From contig JACKDL010000004.1 of NCBI GenBank assembly GCA_020633555.1, positions 124,001 through 188,000 on the forward strand: a stretch of 64,000 nt of DNA, read 5' to 3'. The position numbers and the translations under genes are program-made. Below, piece by piece: positions 44,598-54,800 of the stretch. How positions within the stretch are numbered: the stretch's first letter is position 1; every line of letters begins with the position of its first letter. This stretch comes from Myxococcales bacterium. Its GTDB lineage: Bacteria > Myxococcota_A > Bradymonadia > UBA7976 > UBA1532. The notes below the pieces were generated by a model. The model searched no databases. It saw only the letters and a list, made by a program, of their open reading frames with translations, and had not been told where the DNA came from.

Positions 44598-47500
44598 GTG
44601 GCCCTGAACAAGAACAAGGTCATCGCGGCTGCCCAGCGGTACACGCAGAAGGGGCAGCTCGACCGGGCCATCCGGGAATACAAGAGCATCGTCGAGGAGG
44701 ATCCGGAGGACGTCCGGATCTGGCTGAAGATCGGCGATCTCTACACCCGAAAGGGTTCGATCTCCCATGCGGTGCAGACCTACAACCGGGTGGCGGAGCA
44801 CTACCGCGCCAAGGGCTTCTTCCTCAAGGCGGTGGCGGTCTACAAGTCTGTCCTGAAGATCGATCCGGGCTACATCGACGCGCACCTGGCCCTGGCGGAG
44901 ATGTACGTCAAGCTGGGTCTGGTCCCGGACGCCATCGGCCAGTTCCAGATCGTGGTGGGCAGCTACGAGCGCACGGGGCGGCGGCGGGAGTCGCTCGAGC
45001 TCCTCAAGCGCATCGTGGACATCGCGCCCGACGACGTGAGCAACCGAATCCGTTTGGCCGAGGGCTACGCGGCGCAGGAGGAGCAGGAGGCCGCGGTCGC
45101 CCAGTTCCACACGGTGCTCGATCAGCTCGAGAGTCGGCAGCGGCTCGACGACTTCGTGCAGGTGGCCGAGCGGCTGCTGTACCTGGCACCCGACGAGCAC
45201 AACATCACCCGGCGGCTGGCGCAGATCTACGTCAAGAAGGGCGAGCCGAAGCGGGCGCTGGCGCGGCTCCAGCTCCTGTTCCGAGCCGATCCGCGTGACA
45301 CCGAGACCCTGGCTCTGCTGGCGGCGACTTTCAACTCGCTGGGGCAGACGGCCAAGGCAGTGGCCGTCTACCGAGAGCTCGCCCGGATCTTTGCCGAGGC
45401 GGGCAGCTCCAACGCCAGCGTGGCCGCCTATCGGAAGCTCCTGGAGTTGGAACCCGGCGACGCCGAGGCTTTGGAGGCCACGGGGCGCATGGGGGGCGGC
45501 CATGGCGGGGGCCAATCGGCGAGCGCCGACATGTCCGCCGACCTCATGACCGACGATCAGAAGCTTGCCCGGTACATCGAGGACGCCGATCTGCTGGTCA
45601 AGTACGAGCTGACGGATCACGCCTTGGAGCGGCTCCGGCTGGCGTTCGAGATCAACCCGCATCACCGCGGGGCCCTGACGAAGCAGCGCGATCTGTTCAA
45701 GCGCCTGGGCCGCATTGACGATGCCGTCGAGGCGCTGCTGCACCTGGCGCGGGTGGATGAGCTGACCGATCTGGAGGCGGCGTCGGCCCACCTGCAGGAG
45801 GCGCTGGCGCTGTCGCCCGGTCACCCGGGGGCCGCGGAGCACATGGATCGCCTCAGCCGGCAGTCGCGCCCGCCCATGCGGCCTGCGGCGCCCGAGCCGG
45901 CGGCCCAGGTCCTGGCGCCGCCCCTGGAGCCGGGCTATGCGCCGCCCCCGCCCACCGGGGGCTTCGAGTTGGATCTGGACGGCCTGGACTTCGACGACGG
46001 ACTGGACGAGCACGAGATGGGCGAGCAGCCCATTGAGCTGCATGGGCCCGAGGGCGAGGCGCACACTCAGGACTCGGTGGCCGTGGGCTTCGACGACCTG
46101 GGGGACGATCCGCTGCCCGACGACGACCCGTTCGGCGACCTGCTGGCCGCCGAGGCCTCGGACGCGGCGGGGGACGACTTCGGCGATCTGCTCTACGAGC
46201 GCCGTGACGCCGAGTTCGGTGGCCTGCTGGTCCCCGACGAGCCGCCCGAGCCGTCGACCGAGCAGCCCGTCGGTCACCTGATCCGCGCAGCCCGCGACGA
46301 CGAGTTTGGTGATCTGCTGGTGGGGGAGCCCGATCCCCACGCGGTCCCGACGCGGCCCACCCACCAGGTGGCAGCGGAGCTGGCCGGGGAGATCGCGCTC
46401 GGCATGGGCGACGACTTCGCGCAGGCCTTTGACGACCTGCCCCCCGCGGGGTCCCTGCCGGACGATGACGCCTTCGGCGATCTGCTAGATGACTTCGATG
46501 GCGCCGAGGCGCCGGCGCCGCCCGATCCGCTCGAGATGGAGTTCGGCGGGAGCATCGATGAGCCGCGTGGCTTGGACGACTCGATCCTGTCCCGTCCGCC
46601 CGGGGTCATCGCGCCGCCGCCCCCGGCGGGCGTGATCATCACCCCGCCGCCGCCTGAGCCGCTGGTGCCGGAGCCGCCGGCCCCCCCGGCGGGGTTGCCG
46701 GAGGCCGAGTTCGATGACTTTGGTGACATCGACTTTGGCGATCTGCCGCCCGGCGAGATGGCAGCGCCGCCTGAGCCGCCGGTGGTGGATCTGGGCGACA
46801 GCGAGGGGCTGGTTGATGGCTTCTTCGACGACCTCCTGCACGAGGCCGAGGAGGCGGAGCGCAGCCTGGACAACCCGGCGGACGACGAGGCCGCGCTGGT
46901 GGGCCTGAGCGGGTTCGACCTGGGCGACTTCCACGACGCGGGCCCCTCCTTCCGGGCCCGTGAGGAGGACGACGGGTCGGATCTCGACGCGGCCTTGGAC
47001 GAGGCGGTCCACGCGGTCGAGGCCCCGGACGAGGGCCTGTTGAGCCGGCCGCTCCGGCCGACCCCGCCGCCCACCCCTGCGTTCCCTCCCGTGGACGCGG
47101 GGCCCGACGCCTTCACTGACGAGGAGCCTTCCTTCGAGGCTGACCTGGGGCGCCTGGACCAGGGCGAGAGCCTCGAGCTGTTGGAAGACGACGACATCGA
47201 GCTGCTCGACGAGGATGACCTGGAGCTGGTCGATGATGAGGACGACGGCTTCAACCTGCAGAGCGCAGCCGACTTCATCGAAGAGGCGGCGGCGGCGGAC
47301 GCCGCGGGCTTGGATGACGCCTTCGACGACTCGGCGGACGGCCTGCCGGTCAACCCGGTGCCCGTGGGGGGCGAGTCGGTGCCCCCCAGCGCCGAGGCGG
47401 CGCTGAACGACTTGGATCTCGATGGGTTCGACGCGGACGACCCGGCTGAGGATGGGTTTGCTGGGGATGACGGGTTCGGGGCCGACTCAGCGCCGGCCGC

Positions 47501-49142
47501 AGATTTCGGTGACGCCGGGGCCGGCACGGACGCCTTCGGCGACGAGGGCTTCGGCGACGGCGACTTTGGTGACGGGGGCTTCGGCGGCGGGGGCTTCGAC
47601 GACGGCGACTTCGGCGACGGGGGCTTCGGCGACGGCGTTCCGGCGTTGGAGGGCGAGCGAGGGTCGGACGACCTCTTCGCCGCCGACGCGCTCGTCTTGG
47701 ACGAAGCGCCAGCGGGCGAAGACGGGTTCGAGGCTGACGACCTCGTCCTGGGCGCCGAGCCCGCCGACAGCGACGGGTTCGAGGCCGACGATCTCGTGCT
47801 GGACGAGGCGCCGGCGGCGCCCCTCGCGGCCGACGACCTCGTCCTGGAGGAGGCGCCCGTGGGGGCATTCGCGGCCGACGATCTCGTGCTGGACGAGGCA
47901 CCGGCGGCTGACGACATGGACCTGGCTGGGCTGTCCTTCGACGACCCGGTGGCGTCGGGCGCGAGCCAGGAGCTGGTGACTCAGGAGCCCTTCGAGGCGC
48001 CGGAGTTTGCGGACGAGCCCGGGGCGCTCGCGGCCGATGACCTGATCATGGGCGAGGCGGGCGCTGATCCCTTCGCCTCGGAGCTGGCCCTCGACGACCA
48101 GGCCGCCGACGAGTTCGATCTGGACGATTGGGCGGACGAGCCGGCGGCCCACCCGCTCACGGGCGAGAGCGACGAGAGCGACTTCGACGAGGTCGAGCCG
48201 ACGCCGGCGCCGGCCCCGGTGCTCCCGCCGCACGACACGGCGTCGGAGGCGGAGCCCACCGCCGAGACCCCGAGCCCGGCGAACGCGCTGCAGCGGATGG
48301 CCCAGCGGCTGGCCACCGGGCCGAAGCCCGCGGCGCCCAGCAGCTTCGGGTTCTTCGACATCGCGCCCAGCGCGCCGACGCCGGGGCCTTCGCGCCCTGC
48401 GGCTGAGCCCGGTCCTGCGCCGCTCGTGGAGCCGGCCGCGGAGCCGTTCCCCGAGCTGACCACGGCGGCCAACGAGCCGATGGTGGTGGGGGACGCTACG
48501 GTTGTGGCCAACCTGGCGGATCTGGTGGGCCCTGGACCCGATCTGTCCGAGCTGGACTTCATGCTCGAGACCCACCTGATCGACGACGCGAGGGAGCTGC
48601 TCGCTGAGCTCGAAGAGGACTACGCCGGTCACCCCGAGCTGGCGGCCCGCGCCACGCGGCTGTCGCAGATCGCGGCCGAGGACGCCCGCGAGGACGAGCT
48701 GATCGGCGGCCTGTTCGACGACGGGGACGGCGATCTGGGCACCATCCAGGGCGCCCAGCTCAGCGAGCTGAGCGAAGACGACGCCAACACCCACTTCGAC
48801 CTGGGCCTGGCCTTCAAGGAGATGGGTCAGTACCGGAAGGCCATGGAGCAGCTCGAGAAGGCGGCGCGGTCGCTCGAGAAGCGCGCTGAGGCCCTGCGTG
48901 TGCTGGGTCTGTGCCACCTGGAGCAAGGGCAGGCCGGCGAGGCGGCGGCCCGTCTCGAAGAGGCCCTGGCCACCCCGGGCGTTGGTGCCCGAGCCCGCGT
49001 GGGCCTCCAGTACGACCTGGCCACGGCCTACGAGGCTCAGGGCCGCGACGACGAGGCCATCGAGCAGCTCCAGGCCATCCTGGACACGGGCGCCAGTGAC
49101 TTCCTGGACGTAAAGGACCGGCTGGCGCGTCTGGGCGCTTGA
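44598..49142 (+). CDS. Giant TPR protein with acidic repeat-rich middle
   Basis: GTG 44598 gives 1514 residues, with no signal peptide or membrane segment. Residues 1-290 are tandem TPRs (GQLDRAIREYKSIVEEDPED, KGFFLKAVAVYKSVLKIDPG), a further set runs about 320-415, and a final set about 1395-1514 (GQYRKAMEQLEKAARSLEK). The 970-residue middle is acidic and disordered, with FGDLL motifs, FGDG/GGF repeats and ADDLVLDEAP repeats. It looks like a large cytoplasmic scaffold with folded ends and a sticky middle. Myxobacterial motility and polarity systems use TPR scaffolds, and the pil genes and a roadblock protein lie upstream, but a direct role is inference. The gene's last codons carry the tRNA promoter. 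Confidence 0.85.
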   Translation: MALNKNKVIAAAQRYTQKGQLDRAIREYKSIVEEDPEDVRIWLKIGDLYTRKGSISHAVQTYNRVAEHYRAKGFFLKAVAVYKSVLKIDPGYIDAHLALAEMYVKLGLVPDAIGQFQIVVGSYERTGRRRESLELLKRIVDIAPDDVSNRIRLAEGYAAQEEQEAAVAQFHTVLDQLESRQRLDDFVQVAERLLYLAPDEHNITRRLAQIYVKKGEPKRALARLQLLFRADPRDTETLALLAATFNSLGQTAKAVAVYRELARIFAEAGSSNASVAAYRKLLELEPGDAEALEATGRMGGGHGGGQSASADMSADLMTDDQKLARYIEDADLLVKYELTDHALERLRLAFEINPHHRGALTKQRDLFKRLGRIDDAVEALLHLARVDELTDLEAASAHLQEALALSPGHPGAAEHMDRLSRQSRPPMRPAAPEPAAQVLAPPLEPGYAPPPPTGGFELDLDGLDFDDGLDEHEMGEQPIELHGPEGEAHTQDSVAVGFDDLGDDPLPDDDPFGDLLAAEASDAAGDDFGDLLYERRDAEFGGLLVPDEPPEPSTEQPVGHLIRAARDDEFGDLLVGEPDPHAVPTRPTHQVAAELAGEIALGMGDDFAQAFDDLPPAGSLPDDDAFGDLLDDFDGAEAPAPPDPLEMEFGGSIDEPRGLDDSILSRPPGVIAPPPPAGVIITPPPPEPLVPEPPAPPAGLPEAEFDDFGDIDFGDLPPGEMAAPPEPPVVDLGDSEGLVDGFFDDLLHEAEEAERSLDNPADDEAALVGLSGFDLGDFHDAGPSFRAREEDDGSDLDAALDEAVHAVEAPDEGLLSRPLRPTPPPTPAFPPVDAGPDAFTDEEPSFEADLGRLDQGESLELLEDDDIELLDEDDLELVDDEDDGFNLQSAADFIEEAAAADAAGLDDAFDDSADGLPVNPVPVGGESVPPSAEAALNDLDLDGFDADDPAEDGFAGDDGFGADSAPAADFGDAGAGTDAFGDEGFGDGDFGDGGFGGGGFDDGDFGDGGFGDGVPALEGERGSDDLFAADALVLDEAPAGEDGFEADDLVLGAEPADSDGFEADDLVLDEAPAAPLAADDLVLEEAPVGAFAADDLVLDEAPAADDMDLAGLSFDDPVASGASQELVTQEPFEAPEFADEPGALAADDLIMGEAGADPFASELALDDQAADEFDLDDWADEPAAHPLTGESDESDFDEVEPTPAPAPVLPPHDTASEAEPTAETPSPANALQRMAQRLATGPKPAAPSSFGFFDIAPSAPTPGPSRPAAEPGPAPLVEPAAEPFPELTTAANEPMVVGDATVVANLADLVGPGPDLSELDFMLETHLIDDARELLAELEEDYAGHPELAARATRLSQIAAEDAREDELIGGLFDDGDGDLGTIQGAQLSELSEDDANTHFDLGLAFKEMGQYRKAMEQLEKAARSLEKRAEALRVLGLCHLEQGQAGEAAARLEEALATPGVGARARVGLQYDLATAYEAQGRDDEAIEQLQAILDTGASDFLDVKDRLARLGA
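46117..46489 (+). repeat. Repeated D-x-F-G-D-L-L motifs within the TPR protein
   Basis: Five related cores occur here: DDPFGDLLAAE, DDFGDLLYE, AEFGGLLVP, DEFGDLLVGE and DAFGDLLDD. They are spaced irregularly by 10-50 residues. A weaker FGDIDFGDL lies at about 46727-46746. They look like short binding motifs in a disordered chain. Confidence 0.75.
47538..47640 (+). repeat. FGDG/GGF tandem repeat within the TPR protein
   Basis: The peptide alternates FGDG, DFGDGG and FGGGGF units, about seven copies of a 12-15 base DNA unit (GGCTTCGGCGACGG and variants). Such runs change length easily by slippage. Confidence 0.75.
47668..48061 (+). repeat. ADDLVLDEAP repeats within the TPR protein
   Basis: About six copies of an 11-20 residue acidic unit: AADALVLDEAPAG, EADDLVLGAEPA, EADDLVLDEAPAA, AADDLVLEEAPVG, AADDLVLDEAPAA and AADDLIMGEAG. 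The hydrophobic centre (LVL) flanked by acids suggests a docking motif. Confidence 0.8.
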
Positions 49143-49166
49143 CAGGCGCACCGGTCCGCATAAAAT
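49139..49166 (+). promoter_or_regulatory. Sigma-70-type promoter of tRNA-Gly
   Basis: TTGACA (49139-49144), 16 bases, then TAAAAT (49161-49166, 5/6). The -35 overlaps the TGA stop of the TPR gene (49140-49142). The tRNA begins 17 bases after the -10. Confidence 0.88.
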
Positions 49167-49182
49167 GCCCGGCACCGACTGA

Positions 49183-49254
<72 letters not shown>

Positions 49255-49260
49255 CTTGAG

Positions 49261-49292
49261 AAAGCCCCCGAGAAATCGGGGGCTTTCTTGTT
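49261..49292 (+). terminator. Rho-independent terminator after tRNA-Gly
   Basis: AAAGCCCCCGA (49261-49271) and TCGGGGGCTTT (49276-49286) form a perfect 11-bp stem with a GAAA loop, followed by CTTGTTT. It is the only classic terminator I found in the window. Confidence 0.95.
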
Positions 49293-49421
49293 TCTGGGGT
49301 CCGGGTTGCGGCGGTCTTCGCAGCGACGGTGCCACCGCGGGTTCCACCACCTTGGGTGGGCCTGGACTCAGCCGGGCGGCTGAGGTCATCCTCGGCCGCC
49401 TTGGCGTTCCGGGAGATGAAC

Positions 49422-50783
49422 ATGAGCGAGCCCATCGCACAGCAGGTTCTGGCCGGGTGGGGCAACCACCCGCGGGTGGCGTGCCAGGTGGTGCGGCCCG
49501 AGACGCAGCGGGCGCTGCGGCGCAGCGTGGCGCAGGCCAGCGGCGCCGAGCCGGTGATCGCCCGCGGCCTCGGGCGCAGCTACGGGGATCCGGCGGTGAG
49601 CGATCAGGGGCGGGTCGTGGACTGCACCCGGTTGGATCGCTACGTGGACTTCGACCCGCGGACGGGGCTGCTGACCTGCGACGCCGGGGTGAGCCTCGAG
49701 CAGATCCTCCGGGACTTCGTGCCCCGTGGGTTCCTGCCGATGATCAGCCCGGGGACGAAGTTCGTGACCGTGGGCGGGTGCATCGCCAATGACGTGCACG
49801 GCAAGGCGCACCACGCAGACGGGTGCTTCTCGCGCTGCGTGCACTCGATGCAGGTGTTGTTGGCGAGCGGCGAGGTGGTCACGGCGAGCCCCACCGAGCA
49901 CGCGGATCTGTTCTGGGCGAGCTTCGGTGGCATGGGCCTGCTGGGCATCATCACCCAAGCCACCATCCAGCTCCGAAAGGTGGAGACCACGTACTTCCGC
50001 CAGCAGGCGGTGGTGGTCGAGAACCTGGACGAGATGATGGACGCGCTGGACGCGCACAACCACGAGCCGTACCTGGTGGCGTGGGTGGACTCGCTGGCCA
50101 CGGGGGATCGGCTGGGGCGCGGGGTGATCACCCTGGGCGATCATGCGACCCGGGCCGAGCTGCCGGAGAAGCTGGCGTCGAACCCCCTGGCGGTGAGCCC
50201 ACCGTCGCCGCTGGCCGTGCCCTTCGAGATGCCGAGCGGCCTGCTGAACACGGCCACGATCCGCGCGCTGAATGTGGTGCTGGATCAGGTGCAGCGGCGC
50301 GCCGCACCCATCGCCCACTACGAGAAGTTCTTCTACCCACTGGACTTCGTGGGGGAGTGGAACCGGGGGTACGGGGGCAAGGGCTTCACGCAGTACCAGT
50401 TCGTGATCCCGCTGGCCGACGGTCGGGCGCATATCCGGGAGCTGCTGGAGATCATCGCCACCAGCGGGCAGGCGCCCTTCCTGAATGTGCTGAAGCGCAT
50501 GGGGCCCGAGCGGCCCGAGACCATGCTGTCGTTCCCCTTCGAGGGCTACACCTTCGCCATCGACTTCCCCATCCGCGACGGGCTGTCGGATCTGCTGGCG
50601 CGGCTGGACGAGCGGGTGCTGGCCATGGGCGGGCGCATCTACCTGGGCAAGGACGCCTTCGTGGCGCCCGAGACGCTGGCGAAGATGTACCCCAAGCTCC
50701 AGGCGTGGAAGGCGGTGAAGGCGCGCTACGACCCCGACAACCACTTCTCGAGCAGCCTGGGGCGCCGCGTCGGGCTGAGCTGA
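49422..50783 (+). CDS. DprE1-like FAD-dependent oxidoreductase
   Basis: ATG 49422 has GGGAG at good spacing and gives 453 residues, close to DprE1. The family oxidises decaprenylphosphoryl-ribose at C2 as the first half of epimerisation to the arabinose donor. The FAD-binding region shows IARGLGRSYGDPAV, SPGTKFVTVGGCIANDVHGK and GGMGLLGIITQATIQL. The C-terminal region has FAIDFPIRDGL and GGRIYLGKDAF, which match DprE1 closely. Ala379 stands where mycobacterial DprE1 has the inhibitor-reactive Cys387. No DprE2-type reductase is adjacent. It is probably inner-membrane associated and makes a polyprenyl-linked pentose; the exact substrate is not known. Confidence 0.87.
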   Translation: MSEPIAQQVLAGWGNHPRVACQVVRPETQRALRRSVAQASGAEPVIARGLGRSYGDPAVSDQGRVVDCTRLDRYVDFDPRTGLLTCDAGVSLEQILRDFVPRGFLPMISPGTKFVTVGGCIANDVHGKAHHADGCFSRCVHSMQVLLASGEVVTASPTEHADLFWASFGGMGLLGIITQATIQLRKVETTYFRQQAVVVENLDEMMDALDAHNHEPYLVAWVDSLATGDRLGRGVITLGDHATRAELPEKLASNPLAVSPPSPLAVPFEMPSGLLNTATIRALNVVLDQVQRRAAPIAHYEKFFYPLDFVGEWNRGYGGKGFTQYQFVIPLADGRAHIRELLEIIATSGQAPFLNVLKRMGPERPETMLSFPFEGYTFAIDFPIRDGLSDLLARLDERVLAMGGRIYLGKDAFVAPETLAKMYPKLQAWKAVKARYDPDNHFSSSLGRRVGLS

Positions 50784-50863
50784 GCGCGCGGGCCTGAGCC
50801 CGTGACCCGGGGCGGAGCGGCGCGGGGTTCCCGGGGCCGCGCGGCTGGGGCATCATCCGGCCC

Positions 50864-51853
50864 ATGGAACGCGCATACCTTGGGACGAGCGGCGTGCCGG
50901 CTTCGCGGCTGTGCATGGGGACCATGACCTTCGGCGGGCAAGCGGACGAGGCCGAGAGCCACCGCATGCTGGACCGGGCCCTGGACGCCGGCATCGACTT
51001 CTTCGACACCGCCAACATGTACACCGACGGGCGCTCCGAGGCGATCCTGGGGCGCTGGCTGCAGGCCGCGCCGGGGCGTCGGACGCAGGCGGTGCTGGCG
51101 AGCAAGGTGCGCTACCCGGTGGGCGACGACGAGGCCACCGTGGGGCTCTCGCGGCGCAACATCATCCGGCAGCTCGAGGCGACGCTGGCGCGGCTGCAGA
51201 CCGATCACCTGGACTTCTACTACCTGCACGCGCCCGACCATCACACGCCGCTGGAGGTGTCGCTGCACGCCTTCAACGACCTGGTGCAGGCGGGGAAGAT
51301 CCGCGCCTACGGCATGTCGAACTACCCGGCGTGGCAGATGATGGAGGCGCTGGCGCTGTGCGAGCGCCACGGCTGGGCCAAGCCCAGCGTGGTGCAGCCC
51401 ATGTACAACCTGATCGCCCGGGACATCGAGGTGGAGATCCTGCCCTTCGCCCGGGCGAAGGGGTGGGGGGTGTGCGCCTACAACCCGCTGGCGGCGGGGC
51501 TGCTGACGGGCAAGCACACCTACAGCGAGGTGCCGCCGGCGGGCACGCGCTTCGGCCTGAACCACCACTATGTGAAGCGGTTCTGGCGGCCGGCTCACTT
51601 CGAGGCGGTGGCCGCGCTGCAGGCGGTGGCGGCCGAGGCAGGGCGCTCGCTCATCGGCCTGGCGCTGCAGTGGGCGCTCCAGCAGCCGGGCGTGAGCCAC
51701 GTGATTCTGGGGGCCAGCAAGGACGCCCATCTGGAGGCGAACCTGGCGGCGGTCCAAGAGGCCGGCGGCGCGCCCCTTGGGGCCGACGTGCAGGCGCGGC
51801 TGGACGCGATCTATCAGGCCCTGCGGGGGTTCCCGCCGGTGATCGTCAGGTAG
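50864..51853 (+). CDS. Aldo/keto reductase
   Basis: This 329-residue NADPH-dependent reductase has the complete catalytic tetrad: Asp48 (FFDTANMY), Tyr53, Lys81 (ASKVRY) and His122 (YLHAPD). The nucleotide site near the C-terminus reads HVILGASKDAHLEANL, and GMSNYPAWQM is typical of the family. It belongs with the YajO/Tas-type group that acts on small aldehydes or sugars; the substrate is unknown. It follows the DprE1-like gene after 80 bases. Its last 8 bases overlap the convergent RND gene. Confidence 0.9.
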   Translation: MERAYLGTSGVPASRLCMGTMTFGGQADEAESHRMLDRALDAGIDFFDTANMYTDGRSEAILGRWLQAAPGRRTQAVLASKVRYPVGDDEATVGLSRRNIIRQLEATLARLQTDHLDFYYLHAPDHHTPLEVSLHAFNDLVQAGKIRAYGMSNYPAWQMMEALALCERHGWAKPSVVQPMYNLIARDIEVEILPFARAKGWGVCAYNPLAAGLLTGKHTYSEVPPAGTRFGLNHHYVKRFWRPAHFEAVAALQAVAAEAGRSLIGLALQWALQQPGVSHVILGASKDAHLEANLAAVQEAGGAPLGADVQARLDAIYQALRGFPPVIVR

Positions 51854-54800
51854 CGGGTTCGGCGGCGCGCGGCTTGCCCACCAGGCCGCGGTAGAGCACG
51901 GGGATGACCACCAGGGTCAGCAGGGTGGACACCACCAGGCCGCCGATGAGCGTCAGCGCGATGGGCTGGCGCAGCTCGGTGCCCGGGCCGCCCTCGAAGG
52001 CCATGGGCAGCAGGCCCAGCACGGTGGTCAGCGTGGTCATGAGGATGGGCCGCAGCCGGGCGCGGCCGGCCTCCACCAGGGCGTCGAGCTGGGGCTGCCC
52101 CCGGGCCTGGAGCTGCTGCGCATAGTCCACCAGCACGATGGCGTTGTTGACCACGATGCCGGCCAGGGTGATGGCGCCCACGAACACCACCACGCTCAGC
52201 GGCGCGCCGTAGGCGGCGAGCAGCGCCACCACGCCCACGGCGGCCAGCGGCACGCTGCCCATGATGACCAGCGGGGCCCGCAGGCTCTCGAACTGGCTGG
52301 CCATGACCACGTAGACCAGGAACACGGCAAGGAGCAGGGCGAAGCGCAGGCTGGCCAGGCTCTCGCGCATCTCCTCGTCCTGGCCGCGCAGGTGCACGTC
52401 GAAGCCCGCGGGGCGAGCCACCTCGGTCAGCGCGGCGGCCACGCGATCGGCGGCGGTGCCCAGGTCGAAGCCGGCGGTGCGGGCGGTGATCCAGGCGGCG
52501 CGCTGGCCGTCCACATGGCGGATCTCGGCGGGGCCCACGCCCGGCTCCAGGGTGGCCACGGCGGCGAGTGGGATGGGCACGGCCTCCCCGGGGTTGACGA
52601 TGAGGGCGGCCAGGGCCTCGCGGTCGGTGGTGCGGGCCCGATCCAGGCGCACCCGCACGTCGGTGAGCTCGCCGCGACGCCGCAGGGTGGTGGCGATCTC
52701 GCCGTCCACCTGGGCCCGCAGGCGCTCGGCCACCGCCCGAGGATCCAGGCCCAGTGAGGCCAGCCGGGGGCGGTCGAAGCGGATCTGCAGCTCCGGGTAA
52801 CCGGGGCGCACGCTGCTCTGCACGTCCTCGACACCGGGTTGCGCGGCCACCACGGCCTCGACCCGAGCGCCCGTCTGGGCCAACAGGCCCAGGTGGTGGC
52901 CGCGGATGACCACTCGGATGGGGGGGCGAAGGCTGAACAGGGCGGGGCGCTCGATGCGCACCTCGGCGCCGGGGATGCCCGCCGCCGCGGCGCGAAGGCG
53001 GTCGGTCAAGGCGGCCTCGCGGCGGACGAGATCGCCGGCCCCCGGGTCCTTCAGGTGGGCGGTGAGGGCGGCGGTGTGCGGGCCGCGGTCGCCGGCGGCC
53101 TGATCGGCGGCCTCGGGCTCCCCGACGAAGGTCTCGACCCGGGCCACCTGGGGATCGGCGGCGAGCGCCCGCTCCAGGCGGGCGACGCGGGCCGCGGTCT
53201 CGTCCAGCGGGGTGCCGACGGGGAAGGTGAGCTCGGCCACGAGGACGCCCTGGCGCACCTCAGGCACCAGCTCGGCGCCCAGCGCGCCGGCTTGCCGCCA
53301 CGCCACGTAGCCCAGGGCGGCGGCCACCGCCAGGACGAGCACGGGGGCCGCCAGGGCGCCCCGGAGCGCCCGTCCGTAGGCCGAGCGGGCGAGCTCGATG
53401 AGGCGCCCGGCGCCCGCGGCGAAGGGCCACATCACCAGGCGCACCCCCGCGGCGGTGGCGCGGGCGAGGCCGACAGCGGGCACCGCCAGCAGCGTGAAGG
53501 CGAGGATGCCCAGGTTGGCCAGCGCCTCGAGGGTCGCGCCCAGCAGGGCCAGGGGCAGGCCCAAGGCCAGGCGCACGGGACCAAAGCGCTGCGTGCGCTT
53601 CGCCCACCAGCCGGGCAGCGCCCGCCAGGCGACGGCCCAGCGGGTGGGGGCCTCGGGGGCGTCGGGCGTGCCGGCGCCCCAGGTGCGGGCCGCCAGCATG
53701 GGCACGACGAACAGGGCCACGGCCAGCGAGGCGAGCAGGCTGAAGACCACCGCCAGCGCCAGATCGCCGAAGACCTGCCCGGCCACGCCCTTCACGAAGA
53801 CGATGGGGAAGAACACCGCCACCGTGGTCAGGGTGCTGGCCACCACGGCGCTGGCCACCTCTTGCGTGCCCCGGATGGCGGAGGCGCGTACGCCGTCGCC
53901 CTCTTCGCGGCAGCGGTGGATGCTCTCGAGCACCACCACCGAGTTGTCCACCAGCATGCCGATGCCCAGGGCGAGGCCGCCCAGGCTCATGAGGTTCAGG
54001 CCCACCCCGAAGAGCAGCATGGGCGCGAAGGTCACCAGCACGCTCAGCGGGATGGCCACGGCGATGACGAGGGTGGCGTAGCCGCTGCGCAGGAACAGGT
54101 ACAGCACCAGGACCGCGAGCAGGCCGCCCAGCAGCGCTGCCTGGCGCACCTCGTCCAGGGCCGCGCGGATGAACACGGACTGGTCGGCCAACAGCTCGAT
54201 GTGGGTGCCCTGGGGCCGCCGGAAGGCGATGAAGTCGGTGTTCTGCCGGCGTTCGCGGGCGGCCTTGGCCTTGGCGGAGCGGGCGCCCTTGCCGCCGGCC
54301 TTGCCGGGCCCGCCCTTGGCCGCATCACGGGGGCCGCCCTTGCCCTTCGCGCCGCCCTTGCCTTTGGCGCCGCCGTCGTCGCCCGCTGCGCGGCCGCCCG
54401 GGGGGCCGTCGGGGCCCTGCGGCACCCGGCCGTGATCGGCCACCCAGGCTTGCTGGGCGGGCGTGCCGAACACCGCGTCACGCACCCGGTCGCAGACCTC
54501 GACGATGTTGGCGTCGGCCCGGCGGTAGATGTCCACCCGGACGGCGGCGCGGCCGTCCACCCGCACCACGGCGGTGGGGTCTCGGGTGGCGGCGCGGATG
54601 GTCGCCACGTCCTTCAGGCGCAGCTCGGCGCCGGTGGCCGGATCGCGACGGATCAGGATCCCCCCCAGGTCGTCGGCCGTCTGGAGCTCCGCCAGCGTGC
54701 GCACCAGGAACTCCACCGCGCCTTCGCGCAGGCGGCCCCCGGCCAGGTTGACGTTGGCGGCCGCCAGCCGCTGCGAGACCGCCTGCACGCTCAGGCCACG

